From: Tulasnella sp. 424
Lineage: Eukaryota; Basidiomycota; Agaricomycetes; Cantharellales; Tulasnellaceae
Direction: 5' to 3'
Length of the DNA: 64,000 nucleotides
Assembly (NCBI GenBank): GCA_019633425.1
Contig: WSUB01000039.1
Coordinates: 1-64,000 of the forward strand
In this document: piece after piece, positions 32,099 through 44,545 of the stretch
Position numbering within the stretch: the stretch's first letter is position 1
Layout: the number at the start of each line of letters is the position of its first letter
Notes under the pieces: generated by a model
Seen by the model: only the letters and a program-made list of their open reading frames with translations
What the model was told of the DNA's origin: nothing
Databases searched by the model: none
Position numbers and translations under genes: made by a program

Positions 32099-35000
32099 AT
32101 GACGTCAAAGCTCAAGCTCTCGACTCTTCTCGCTGGCGCGCTATCCGCGTCCGTCGCCCGCGCCGCCGACAATGCCGCCGACTTGCAGACACTTCTCGAG
32201 GGGAGGATCCCCTTCATCGTCCAAACCTACCCTGTAACAGGAGGAGAGCAGCAGCTGAGCGGATGGTGCGTGCCCGGTCTCATCGCCTTGGCACGAACGC
32301 CTCACCCACACCGCTTCGTCTATTAATAGGGTAAACACCATCAACTCAACTGGTCAGTGGCCAGACGTCAACTACACCACTGGATGCCCAGCGCAGAGAG
32401 CAAACTGGCCAGCTCAGAATCATTGGTTGCATGCCAGTGAGTAGTCCCGCGTGGGACGGTCTCATGGTCGCCGTGACCGCCCTCGGCTAATCCGTCGTTA
32501 ACCCGTCTTCCCTCCCCCTCTTCGCAGTTCCACTCGCTGCGGCGTATACGGACAATATCCCCCACTCAGCCAACATCACCGAAAAGCCACCATACGACTT
32601 TATCGGAAATGCGACCGTCAAGACCGCACTCGACAACGCGATGAACTACTGGTTCCAAAATGATTTCACCAACAACGACTGCATCGACGAGGGCGGCCTC
32701 ACCAACGCTACTTGCACTTGCGGGACTCCCGGATTGTGGAATACCAACTGGTACGTCGCCCTTTTTTTTCGCTCTTTGGGCGTCTGGCCGGGGAGAAAGA
32801 GATTCCGGAGCGCTAATGCGGATGGGGCTGTTTTTGGGTGGCTTAGGTATAGTAACGTCATCCTCATTCCTCGCCAAGCCATCCAAACGGTCTTACTCCT
32901 CAACAAAACCGTCACCGCCGAGCAACGCAGCGTCGCAGTCCACATGGTCGAGCGTGGTGCCACCACCTTTGGCCGCTTCGTGTACGGCCTCGGCTACATC
33001 ACCGGCGCCAACACTTTGGACATTTCCTCAAACTTGGTCAACGCCGGTATCGTCCAGGCTCTCGCCGGTAATTCGACCGGTTACGATTTGATTGCCGGAG
33101 CGTTTCAGAGAGTGCATAACGAGGTCGTCGTTCAGACGGCTGTGAAGTCGGATGGTATTAGGCCCGATGGATCGTTTGGCCAGCATGTCGGCATTCTGTA
33201 CAACGGTAAGCATCCAAGCATTGGGTTCTCGTAACGGGTTTGGCTGATTATTGTGCGGGGCTTGCCTTGTTTCCTCTTTCCTACAGGCAACTACGGCAAA
33301 GACTAGTAAGTTTTTCGCTGCCGTCGCCAGGAAATGCCTGATGTATTGACCGAAAAACTCTTTCCCGCAGTGCCAACCTCGTCCTCAGCCTGGAGATCCC
33401 TGCAGCTGGAACTCAATGGGCCGCAAACACGACCACCCAGACCGCGTTCTCGAAGCACATCGATGGATCCGCGTGGATGATTTACAAGAATACCAAGACC
33501 GGTGTCGCGCATTGGGACTTTGTACGTCCTCATTTCCAGACTCTCGGCCCAGCCTTTGTTTACGGAATGAACTCGTAGAGCACCGAGGGACGATTCATCA
33601 GCTTCGCTGTCAGCGACCTGCAGTACGTTTTCTCGCCTCATAATTGTCCCGAAAAATAGCAACCTAAACTTCCCCTCGCGACCCTTTTTCTTTTAACCCA
33701 GGGCTACCGCCGGTTTGAACATCAACTTGACCCAAGTCCTGCAACTCGGTCAACTGTGGAAAGATCAGAACATGACCAGGGTCGCGACGTCGCTGTTGAA
33801 GAACGATAACTCGACTTCGAATGCCGGTAACTTGGTGGGCAATAGGATGTTCTACGACAACGATTATATGGTGAGCTGTTTACGCTCAGGGTTGGGAGCA
33901 AGGATGGTTGTTGACGTTTGGCGATTTGTGCTCTCCAGGTCCAACGTGGCAAGAACTACGTGACGACTCTGAAGCTCTTGTCGAGTCGCACTAGCAACAC
34001 CGAATGCGTCAACTCACGTAAGATATCGCCGCTCAATAACCACCTCTCCAACTTGTCCTCTAACGCGATTCTTCCCCTGACATAGAAAACCCATTCGGCT
34101 TCCACCTCGGCCAAGGCGTCGTCTTCAACTACGGCTCGGGCAACGAATACGAAGACATCGCCGCCGCATGGGATTGGAACTTGATCCCCGGAATCACGAC
34201 CGACTACGGTGCCACACCCCTCCTCTGCAACTTTACCCAATGGAGCGGCAACCGCACGTTCGTCGGCGGCGCGTCCAACGGCAAACTCGGCGTCGCAGCG
34301 ATGGACTACCTCAACCCGTACACCGGCCAGTTCTCCTACCGCAAAGCGTGGTTCTTCCTCCCCAACGACGTCCAGCACGTCATCGTCTCCAACATCAACA
34401 AGCAGTCGAACGCGACGGACGTTTTCCACGTTTTGGATCAGAAGCGCGCGAACGGCAAAGTTTACGAGGATGGGAAGGCCGTGACGGCGCCTAAAGCGGG
34501 AGCCGGGTCGCTTTGGCACGATTCGGTCGGGTACACGTTCGCTGCGGGTGCGAATTCGGCGATCAAGTCCGCGCAGTTCGCTACGCCTTCGAGGATGGGC
34601 AATTGGAAGACCATCGGAACGTCGGCTGCTCCCGCGTCGAACGTGACCATCTTCCAAGCGTGGTTGCAGCACGACGCTACCAAGCTCTCGACTCCGATTT
34701 CGTACAGCGTTTACCCGGGCACGAAGGACGCTGCGACGTTCACCGCGAAAGCGAAGCAGTACCCCGTCACGTCCATCACGTCCGTCACCGACGTCTCCGC
34801 CGCGGTGGATTCAGCCAAGTCCGTGTTGATGGCCGTGTTCTGGAGCGCGTCGACCGTTAAAGCCGATTTGGGCATCGGGAAATCCGTGTCGGTTCAGACT
34901 AGCCAGCCTGCTGTGGTGATGGTCGATTTGAAGAAGTGGACGATCACCGTGTCGGATCCGAGTCAGACTTTGAAAACGGTGGACATCACGGTTAAGGCGT

Positions 35001-35110
35001 CGGCTATTTCGAACCATAACTGCGCGGGGTTGTTAAAGGGCAAGAAGATTACGGTCAAGTTGCCTCAGGGTGCTGATTTGGGCAAGAGTACCTTCAAGTC
35101 GTTGTGTTGA
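32099..35110 (+). CDS. Polysaccharide lyase family 8 protein, copy 4
   Basis: Ten exons (32099-32265, 32330-32436, 32528-32750, 32847-33205, 33287-33305, 33371-33521, 33579-33622, 33702-33870, 33939-34017, 34086-35110) total 2343 nt, giving 780 residues. The signal peptide MTSKLKLSTLLAGALSASVA is followed by the alpha/alpha toroid. Catalytic candidates are Asn221 (TGAN), His279 (DGSFGQH) and Tyr288 (NYGKD, in a 19-nt exon). The last exon codes for the beta-sandwich half, including WDWNLIPGITT and the ending LPQGADLGKSTFKSLC. It is closer in sequence to copies 1 and 2 than to copy 3, with identical exon architecture. It is the likely source of the relics at 38.8 and 45.1 kb, which resemble its last exon. 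Confidence 0.9.
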
Positions 35111-37918
35111 TTGTAAGGAGTCACATGCATGTTCGAATTCTTCCATCCCCCCCCCTTCTTCTTTTAGTTTTTTGTTTGTTTGCACCTTATTTGTCGAGGA
35201 CCGACTTCCCTTTATGTCGTAGGGTTTGTCAATGTTTTTCGGTTCTCTTCTGGACATTTCAAAGTTGACTTTTTTTCCGCCTTCTCGTTCTATGTTTCCA
35301 CATGTATGTCGGTCGAAGCACAGACTTTTCATCTGACCCTCTACTCTCATTTATATACTTCCTATATACCCAGCTGTATACTACCGTATAAAGCGATCGC
35401 CAATTCAACCTCCTGTTAGTCGACTCATTACTGGGCAAGCCACTACAACGTCGAATTCGAGCCAGCAGATGCTTCAGGCTAAGTTGACCCCTCTCCTCTC
35501 GTTTATATTTGCCCTATATACCCAGCCGTATTCTACTGTGTAAAGCGATCGAGGTGCATTGCATGTGACTAGAGGATGGTCAGCATTTCGTCGTTCACTT
35601 CTTAGCTCCAAGGGCTTCTTAATGACTGCTCTCGGCTTGAAAGGTTCATCCAACCTGACCGAGTGAACGGTCAGTGCCTGATCATGTTTTCCATATAGTA
35701 TGTGGTCCGGGAACCGCCCGGGAAATTACTGTACCGGCTGAAGCATGCCAGTGCACCTCCGAAAAGAAGCACTCACCTACTCGTCATATTCTAGCGCCCA
35801 TCATCCGAACCTTGCACACTTGGGCTCGGTGCTTTCCGATTATCTCGGTTCGGGTTACATAATGTGAACGTTGAAATGCACAGAGAGCAAAATACTCGAA
35901 TACCCTTCATCTGGGGATCTAGATAATCAACATTCGCGGCTAAGCGTCGGCTCTATTGCATGAAACCTGATGGGCACACCTTCAACCCATGGGCTCAGCT
36001 TCCTCTAGTATTTTCTGCCAAATCCTCAAGTACTCCCTCTGGTCGTAACTCTAATGCGTTTCTGACAGATCTAGTGATTGTTGTGCGGTGCTTCACGTAA
36101 GCTCCACCCTTCCAACTCCACCCTCCTTCTCTGCAGGTTGTCCACACCCATGTTCCGCCTGGCCTAGTGCTTCGCCGAAGAAAGAAGCAGGTTGATTGGA
36201 AATTGCTTCTCGCGCGCCTATCCTTCGGAGGCTTGACAGGGCTTCTTACTTCTTTGCTCTTGGCTGGCCGAATAAGCAAACATTCACCCAAATTCTCCAG
36301 CAACGCGCTTTCGCAATCTTGCGGTCACTTATATATATGGAATAAAATTGTCCATAATTCTACGGTTTTGAGCCTACGTACGCTCGTTCTAACAGTTATT
36401 AACGAGCTTCAGGCGCCCACACGATTAAACAGAGACCTGCACTGGTGAAACGCAGGGCACGTCCCATTGGAGATTAGCACCCAAGACCCAAAGGCTGGGA
36501 GTCGTGTCAGTTAAAATAGGAAAGTCGGAGACGATTTGTTATCGATGAGGGGTATTGCAAATTGTCGCAAAATCGGGACCTTTGGCTCGTCTAACTGCAA
36601 TAGTTCTTTGGTCGAGACAATGGGGCGCGCCAATGTTCGAAATCGATCGAGGGGGAGCACATGATGAGTGCGCTTTGTTTAGGGAGGTGCGTCCTATCTT
36701 CGATTACGACAGCTCATCCACCTGCACCCATTCGGTTCTTTCGTTCTCCCGCTATCATGCCGTTGGTTTCGGACTTTAGACCGAAGAATCTAAGGGGGGC
36801 TTCGCACGAGCCGAAGGGTGACTGCATCTTCTCCACGCACCGCGTCCGAATTTGTAATTGAGATGAGGCCAAGTGGAAATTCGTCATAATTTTATCCGTT
36901 GGATGAACGTTCGTTCAAGTCAAGGTGTTTTTTGACTACAGCACCCGACGAGTGCTACCTCCAGATTACAGGAAGCACTTGTCCTACTAAGTAAATAGTC
37001 GGGAGAACGGTTACAGGAGCACAACTGAAGGGGCGAATCAACCCTATCTTTGCTGAAGTGCACCTCTCTGTTGCTTCCTCGTTGACACTGAATTTGCTGC
37101 GAATCGCTTTTATCGGATTTGAAAGTCAGCGACTGAAGTATGTTTCCGAGCCAACGTATCCTAACCGGGTGTAGGTTTTCACCTTGATGGGGTTTGCCCT
37201 GAGCGCACCATTTCAATGGATCTTGATCATGTTCCACATTCGAGCACATCTGTTACATCGATCACATCAGTCTCGTAGGATGCCGGTGGCTCCCCATTCT
37301 AGGGCTGACCTTCTTTCCTTGGGCAAGGCAGCAATGGCGTGATAGAGAACCGTTTTTCGTATTTCTTTGTTTTCTGCATGTGCGTAGGATAGAGGCAGGT
37401 CGGAGACAGGATTGAGGTTGCGGGCCCCGCGGTACGTTCCCTGAATACCGTCATCGATGTAGACTCAGTATCCGAGCTCTTACCATGGTCAAGAGAACAA
37501 TTTAGGACCTCAAGCGGCCGCCGAATTTACAATCCCTCCAAGACCACGACTCAAAGTTCTCGCAGCAATGATAATTTCCGGAGACTTCTGGATCTTAGCT
37601 TCATTCGGAATTTCGTTGAGTGCTGGAGAAGGGTCGCAAATATCCCCAATCCGGACTGATCTTTCACTTTGCGGACGATTCCGAGGAAGTCTAAGGTCAC
37701 CAGATCCGGGAACGGGGACTGTGATTGGGTGAACTTCTTTCTTTTCTCTGATTCGCTCTAACGGTTGCTTCTCGCAATTTATCTCAAGGCGTCAGCGAGA
37801 ATAAAAACTGCGTGGTCCTTCGCGGTTTGCAACTTCACCCCCCTCAAGTCTTCAACGCCTGGATCCCCTTACTCAGATCGACCCCCACATCGTTGAAACC
37901 AGCTCATAAACCAAAGAC
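35111..37918. other. Gene-poor region downstream of PL8-4
   Basis: No gene is supported across 2.8 kb. It contains a pair of similar 49-bp direct repeats (35351-35399 and 35503-35551, both ending in taaagcgatcg). From about 37100 the sequence resembles 43150 onward, as part of a segmental duplication. Confidence 0.5.
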
Positions 37919-38472
37919 ATGGCCCTAGCAACTGGTGGAGCTAAAAGCCCTCCTAAAACCGTCTTCGCTGCAGAACTGTCAGCTGAAGCTCCCAATATTC
38001 CTGCGTCCACCTTCACATTCCAGAACAACTCGACGACCGCTCTAACTTTGACTTCCGATACGCTCGTCTTAGGGGCCTGGGTCAAAGGGCAATCGCCCCC
38101 CAACTCCCTCGAACCTAAACAGATCGCGCAGGCCACAGCTCTCAGTGACGGTGAGAGGGTTTGAATCACTATTGGCGGCACGATGAGTAACATGCGTCTG
38201 TATAGCAACTGAGGGCTTGAAGGGGACTATCGTATATGCGAACGCGGCGGGGGGTGACGGCGCTGCTACCATCACCTTCAGGGCTCCACTCTCCGGGAGT
38301 AACGAAGTAACATCCAACTCGACCATACCCAACCTTGGAGTTAACTCCCCTTTCAATGATGTAGGCCTTCTGAAAGGTATGTAAAATAGAATTTACGGCG
38401 CCCTGTCGTCAAAGCCGTCGCTGATCTTTCTGTCCGACTTTATCAGTGAATATCACATTCAATACTACGTAG
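37919..38472 (+). CDS. Small aegerolysin-like protein, copy 1
   Basis: Exons 37919-38150, 38206-38376 and 38447-38472 total 429 nt, giving 142 residues, the usual size of aegerolysins. There is no signal peptide. The pattern TFTFQNNSTTALTLTSD, a G-W pair, a PP and PG/EP-type turn, then a Gly-rich strand and SGSNEV resembles the beta-sandwich of the aegerolysin / crystal-protein ET79 family. Members bind membrane lipids and in some fungi work with a MACPF partner; no partner gene is seen in this window. The assignment rests on pattern only; another small beta-sandwich family is possible. The reading frame is intact. Confidence 0.45.
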
Positions 38473-38512
38473 AAGAGTATGACAGAGGATTTGAGAGGAT
38501 GTCTGGAATTCT

Positions 38513-38539
38513 GCTCGGAGAGCTCGGAGAGCTCGGAAG
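38513..38539 (+). repeat. Three 9-bp tandem repeats
   Basis: Three consecutive copies of gctcggaga, the last with one change (gctcggaag). Confidence 0.8.
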
Positions 38540-38791
38540 ATCCGTAAAATGTCATGTAAAAATGCTATTCATGTGTGAAGTCCCTCAGTCTGAAGGTAGT
38601 GTTGGAAGGAAAATGCATCGTGGCTGTTTGGTCTTTGCAAAAATCAGGCCATTCAGTTCCAGTTTATGTGAGTGGGGGGAACTGGGAAAGAACATGAGAT
38701 GGGATGATTTGATTGCCCGCCAACCCTCATCCATGCCCGATCCCTTTCGAGCCCCATTTGATCCTACCGGCGGTTGGCGTGACATATAACA

Positions 38792-39766
38792 CCCATTGGG
38801 CTTCCCCCTCAGCCAAGGCGTCGTACGAATACGAAGACATCGCAGCCGCATGGGATTGGAACTTGATCCCCGGAATCACGACCGACTACGGCGCCACGCC
38901 CCTCCTCTGCAACTTAACCCAATGGAGCGGAAACCGCACGTTCGTCGGCGGGGCGTTAGACGGCAAAGTCGACGTTGCAGCAATGGACTACCCCAGCCCT
39001 TACACCGGCCAGTTCTCGTACCGCAAAGTGTGGTTCTTCTTCCCCAACGACGTCCAACACGTCATCGTGTCCGACATCAACAAGCAATCAAACGCGACGG
39101 ACGTTTTCCACGTCTTGGATCAGAAGCGTGCGAATGGCAAAGTTTACGAGGATGGGTAAGGCCGTGACGGCACCCAAAGCAGGAGCCGGGTCGCTTTGGC
39201 ACGATTCGGTTGGGTATACGTTCGCTACAGGTTCGAGCTCGGCGATCAAGTCCGCGCGCGCAGTTTGCTACGCCTTCGAGGTTGGGCAATTGGAAGACCA
39301 TCGGAACGTCTGCCGCTCCATCAGCATGGTTGCAACACGACGCTACCAAGCTCTCGACCCGATTTCGTACAGCGTTGACCCGGGCACGCAGGACGCCACG
39401 ACGTTTACCGCGAAAGCTAAGCAGTACCCCGTCACGTCCTTCACCGACGTCTCCGCCGCGGTGAACTCAGCCAAGTTCGTGTTGATAGGCGTGTTCTGTA
39501 ACGCGTCGAGCGTTAAAGCCGATTTAGGCATCGGCAAGTCCCTGACGGTTCAGAATAGCAACGCCGCTGTGGTGATGGTCGATTTGAAGAAGTGGTCGAT
39601 CACCGTGTCTGATCCGAGTCAGACCTTGACCACGGGGACGTTACTGTCAAGGTGTCATGCGTTGGGAGTTATAGCTGCGCGGGGTTGTTAGAGGGCAAGA
39701 AGGTGACGTTCAAGTTGCCTCATACTGCTGATTTAGGCCAAGAGTACCTTTAAGTCGTTGTGTTGA
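38792..39766 (+). pseudogene. PL8 relic (last exon only)
   Basis: This is homologous to the last exon of PL8-4 and starts near that exon's boundary. It reads YEYEDIAAAWDWNLIPGITT and keeps the frame up to GKVYEDG. There an extra T near 39157 shifts the frame and gives a stop. A 4-nt insertion near 39255 (gcgcgcgc), a missing block after 39320 and further changes follow. About 20 nt are missing near its 5' end. No catalytic exons, signal peptide or promoter are present. It is a dead gene fragment. Confidence 0.85.
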
Positions 39767-39832
39767 TCTTGGAGTCTTATAATGGTATACATGCAATGTT
39801 CGAATTTCCCATTTCTCTAAGGCTCACGGATG

Positions 39833-39874
39833 TAAGCCCCTTAGCTCCGGTACGATCTCCTCCGGAGGGGCTTA
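39833..39874. other. Imperfect hairpin
   Basis: The arms taagcccct and aggggctta flank an inner ccgg/ccgg pair, so the RNA or single strand could fold into a bulged stem. It lies just past the PL8 relic. Its role is unknown. Confidence 0.5.
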
Positions 39875-40239
39875 GGACAAGGTGCCGCGATTCCGGGGGG
39901 GGGGGGTGACTTTACCCCCTCACTTCTCACCTACTTCGCACCCTGTAGCTCAGATATCTGGCACGTATATAGCGTATAGGTGACAAAATGGAATGGTGTG
40001 AAAAGAATGAGCTGTGATTTGTTTGGTTCGAGCGTCGTGAAGGCTGCATTCGGGAGGGGCAACAGCCCATCCCGTCGCAGACCGAAACGTGCAAATCGCT
40101 ATTCGGCTTTTACGCTACAGACGTCAAACTTGGACAGGCGCTTATGTACTAGGGGTAGATGGATCCGGTCAAATTTTAAGGCGATAGCAGCTCAGGCATG
40201 ACTTTGACGTCCGCATCTGCTTCCCTTTTCCATAAGCAC

Positions 40240-40600
40240 CCCCCGACTCTCTCGAAGCTGGCCAGTCCGCGACTGCGTCAGCTCAGAGCTCCGGTGAGAA
40301 TGTTTGGATCACTATTGGCGGTGCTGTGAATGACGCGCGTTCGTTATAGCACAGGATGGCTTGCATCATGATGAAACTGTCGTGTATGGCGGGCCCCCGG
40401 CCCCCGGCGCTGCTGCGATCGCCTTCAGCTCCACGACAAGGGAGGAACACAGCTCGACTCTGTCCGACGTTGCGGTTACGTCCACTTATAACGCTGAAGG
40501 CCCTCTGCAAGGTATGTATAATTAAATTTATTGCACTCTGTCGTCAAAGCGTCGCTGATCTTTCTGATGGGCTTCATCAGTAACTGTCACGGACACGTAA
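40240..40600 (+). pseudogene. Relic of aegerolysin-like gene
   Basis: A degraded third copy. The sequence resembles the end of exon 1 with its intron (gtgagaatgtttggatcac, compare 38151 onward), part of exon 2 and the short last exon ending in TAA at 40598. The start codon and most of exon 1 are missing and exon 2 is disrupted. Confidence 0.55.
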
Positions 40601-43000
40601 AAGAACATAGCAGATAATCTGAGAGGATTCCTGGAATTATGCTAGGACGATGTGTACATCTCATGTAAAAGTGCTGCAAGTTAACATTCATGTGTGAAGG
40701 ACTCACTCCCGTCGGGTGGTGGTTGGCAGATAGCGGTGTGTAGTCGAGCCTCTCGTTACTTGCATTAAGGCCAGGACTGCGCGCGACGCTTCGGAGCGAT
40801 ATATCACGGTTTAGTCTCATGCGAGGGTCGGCGCTCTGGGTATCAAAGCTGTTTGCAAGAAAGGAGTCGGCACAAGCCAACGCGACCCTTTTTCAGTTTT
40901 AATTTAATTTAAATTTCTTTTTCTTTTTTGAAGAGCGTTGGGATGGTATTCTCACTTACTCCTCGCACAATTTCCTGGCCCGGTTGAATCTCATGCAACT
41001 TAATGCACTTTTAGTTTCGTAGCATTTCAAAATCGACTTAGCTTAGACGTACGAGCTCGGACGGTGTTAACCATAACGATCGCCGCAACCACACTTTCCC
41101 AACCATACTGGGGGGACGGAGAGATGAGCCGGGACAAAGTACGTGGTGTAGGCGGAGAAGTCGAGTTGAATGGGGACCCGATCTCCAGGGACAAGCCACC
41201 TCAGATCCCCTCACGGAATAGATTTAAGTGATTAGAGTTGCTGTAATTGTTAAGTATACTCTATATAGGGTAGTGTACCTCACGAATAAGTGCGAGTAAG
41301 TCTCAAGTTGACGTCGTGGCTTACTTAAGATGCCAAAGGCCGTCGCTGTTCCTCCTCGAGCTCGGCAACATCACCACCGTCCACCATCCGCTTCCCCTAT
41401 GCCACAATCAGTACTCTCTCGGCGTAATGAAAACAGCGCAAGCTTTAGTAGTGGAAGCTCTATTAACAAGTTGAGCGCATCGAACGCATCGTTCACGGCT
41501 GAGAACAGAAATCGATGTCATCTCGTGGTACCATGTTTACCGATAGCTCAGGTTTAGTCTCTTGGGTCAGACGTTAACCCACGTTGCCCACGACGCGTCG
41601 GCCGGGTTTACCATGTTCCCTGACAGCGACGGCGGGTCACGTCGCGTGAGGTGACAAACCGAGGGGGACCCTGACGGCGCTTCGGATGTCCCTCGGGCCC
41701 AGAGCTTAACCCCGGATGAGGGCTGCTGAGGCGTCATTTCCGGGGGGTTGGCAGGGGTTGCGGCCGGTGGGGGGGTTGCTGTATAGAATTATCCCCCCTC
41801 ATGGCCCATTTAATACATAGTGCGTGTAACTTTGCTAATTTGGAAGAAGTGTGGGCTTCGATGGATTTAGAGAGCCGAGATAGTGACTATGTCAAACGCG
41901 AAAGTCTATAGTGGCGCATTACCTATGCATATTGGACCAGAAATTTTGCCATAGGCCTTTCATTTATCTATAGATATTGTGGGTGGTAATTTGCACTGTT
42001 TGGGTACTTTTGTGGAAGTACCGGGTGGGACACTTGTCCCGAGCGGAGAAATGACCAGGGACGCGGGACAGGGCCTAACATTATAGTAACGGGCGGATGG
42101 GGGAGTCGGGACACGGGACATCCGCTAACACCGGAATATAGAGTACATATCTGCAGCCCAGACGCAGATGAAGGACAACGACAACCTCGGTTCCTTGTTT
42201 GGGTTAGAGGCGTAGATATGTCGTTTTTCTGGCATCCAAGAAATTCCATTAGTAACACAATCTGCTTATGGAGAAATACGTGTTGTGATGCGTATGAAGG
42301 ATGCCTTTGCTGCGGGAATCTCTGAACTTTGTGGGTGTGCGGACCGAGGGGAAAACCCGGAAAACTTGCAGTGCCTAGGACGACGCGGAGCGCAATGGTT
42401 TAAAGTAACGAGTTGGTGACAATGGCTGCCTGGGGGTCAATTAAGGACCCACTGAAGAGGCGCAATGACGCAACCTTTCCTACAGCTGTTTCCAGAATTT
42501 CTGACACGCACGTTCCCCCCCCCCCCCTTCCGATCGGGGACGCTCTGACCCAACACCGCTCACTACACTTTATGTACCTTATGTACACCTTATTCGAATA
42601 CATGAAGCTACTAGCATGTCTATTTTGCAGAAATATGAGAATATCGAGCGAAAATGCAAGGATTTGTGACTTCGTAAGGGTACGATAGACCAGGCCTCGT
42701 GCATCAGACCACACGTTCTGACAACAAATGAAGAGCTTTTTTAAGGTAATCAAAGAGTTGGATAATCATTTACCAGTCGTTGTGTATCCACCATTTCATT
42801 GGGAATTGCAGATATAATGCTCTTTGAAGAGGGCTACTCTGGTTAAAACCTGGACCAGACAGCATCGTCAACCCCTCCATTTCGGGGTAATACTATGGGG
42901 ATCAACTGAAGGTAGTTTACCTTCCTGTACTTTGATATGAACATCTTAGTGTCCTTTATCCCCTGTGGTATCGACATCCTAAAGCACAATGGTACTATAC
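40601..43000. other. Gene desert
   Basis: No gene, RNA or transposon could be recognised. There are long homopolymers (C run near 42515) and a stretch rich in gggac(a/g)-type words at 42020-42125. Open frames are short and show no splice support. Confidence 0.5.
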
Positions 43001-43037
43001 ACAACCACCGGAAACCCCATGACAGTGACGCGGGATT

Positions 43038-43060
43038 GGAGGTGACGTCACGTCACCTCC
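43038..43060. promoter_or_regulatory. Perfect palindrome with CRE-type core
   Basis: A 23-bp inverted repeat with 10-bp arms (ggaggtgacg / cgtcacctcc) and a 3-nt spacer contains TGACGTCA, the consensus of CREB/ATF-type bZIP factors. It lies about 1 kb before the aegerolysin-like gene at 44077. Function is inferred from sequence only. Confidence 0.4.
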
Positions 43061-44076
43061 CCCGAAGCTCGAATTACAAGAAAACCCGGAACAGCCGTAA
43101 GTGCGGCTTCCTGAGAAACCTTTGCAGCTTCACTGATATCAAAGTTTACCGCTGCGAACGGCCTTTACCAAGCCTAGACGCCAGCGCCAGATGCGTAGTT
43201 CGAAGGCCACAAATTCTGAAAGGGGCGTAGGTTTTCATCCCAATGGCGCTTATGTTGAATACCCCATTTCAAGGTAGACTGGTTATTATTATATTCGAGC
43301 ATAACCTTTGCATTTATCTCATCGATCTTGTCCGGGATGCCGATAGTTCCTCTTCAGATCCTCTTGGCCATTTCAGCATTCGCTCCTTGAGCAGGGAGCG
43401 ACTTCAAGCTAGTGATGTCGCCGAAACAGACGAATCATTTTCATAGTTCTGCTTCCTACATGACAGGTAGTATAGGGCAGCAGGACAGAGTCCGGATTGA
43501 AGTTGCCGGCATCATATTGTCCCCACTGCGTCTCGAACTTGGGCGCGCAGTTACGTTCACGCATTCAATAGTCGCTGATATAGTTGATATAGACCCCTTA
43601 TCTTGCAGTTTTCTTGGCGCTTACACTTGACGCGGGGGTACTACTGTGGGGCTTCAAGCGCCCGCGGAATCCGCAATCCCCCCGAGACCACAGGTTAGAG
43701 TTGTCTCCGCGCAACAAGAATTTTTGGATCCTTGGGAGCCTTATTTTGATTGTGAGTCTCGTTAACTACAGGGGCAGGGCCGAAACTATCTTGCATTCGG
43801 GCTATAATTCACGGGCCCGAATATGCCGAATGTCTCCAGATCCGGACGGAGACTGTGATTGGGCAACCTGATTTCTCTTTTTCCTAATTTGCTACTACCG
43901 GCGCTTCAGCCAGTTATTTGAAGGCATCAGAAAGGATAAAATCCTCGCAGCTCCCTACTCCTCCATCTCCTCCCTCAAGTACTCGACACTTGGATCCCCT
44001 TGATCGAGTCGAAACCCACATCATTAAAACTATTCCATAAACGAAACTCGTCGAAGACGCAGCTGAAGGAACGGTC

Positions 44077-44545
44077 ATGGCTACCACAACTACGTTCACC
44101 TTCCAGAACTCTACCCGGCACACGCTGACTTTGTCCTCGTCTACGCTTACTGAGGGATCTTGGGACACCCAACCCCCCAGCACCCTTAATCCTGGCCAGT
44201 CGGGGAATGCGAGTGCTACTGGTAACGGTGAGGCGCTTTTTATCACAATTGGCGCGACGGTGAATGACATGCGTTCGTTTTAGTTACCAACGGCTTGAAA
44301 GGGGCTGTCACGTATAGCGAGGAAACAAACTCAGGGAATGTCACGATCAGATTCACCTCTCCAATCGAAGGGGAAAACGAGGTATCCGATAGCTCGACCG
44401 CAAAGGATGTTATGGTGAGCATGGAGTCCAATGCTACAGCCCCTATGCTTGGTATGAGAAATGTCATTCCTATCCGTCGCCCAAACTTCGCTGATACTTC
44501 TGTCCAATATTTTAAGACTTGAAAGTAGTGTTCATAGGCGTTTAG
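44077..44545 (+). CDS. Small aegerolysin-like protein, copy 2
   Basis: Exons 44077-44227, 44284-44451 and 44526-44545 total 339 nt, giving 112 residues with the same three-exon layout as copy 1. The N-terminus MATTTTFTFQNSTRHTLTL is shorter than in copy 1 by about 27 residues, and the last exon is different. SSSTLTEGSWDTQPPSTLNP and the EGENEV stretch match the family pattern. No signal peptide is present. The last acceptor is weak (gaaag). Identity as an aegerolysin relative is tentative, as for copy 1. Confidence 0.4.

Larger units (their letters stand above)
37100..44545. repeat. Dispersed segmental duplication around aegerolysin-like genes
   Basis: The block about 37100-38480 and the block about 43150-44545 align by eye over upstream sequence and gene, for example the regions near 37176 and 43230 and those near 37500 and 43650. 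A third, partial copy lies at about 40240-40640. After each gene comes a related stretch (gaggat...ctggaatt...). In the two full blocks a PL8 relic follows. Confidence 0.6.
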
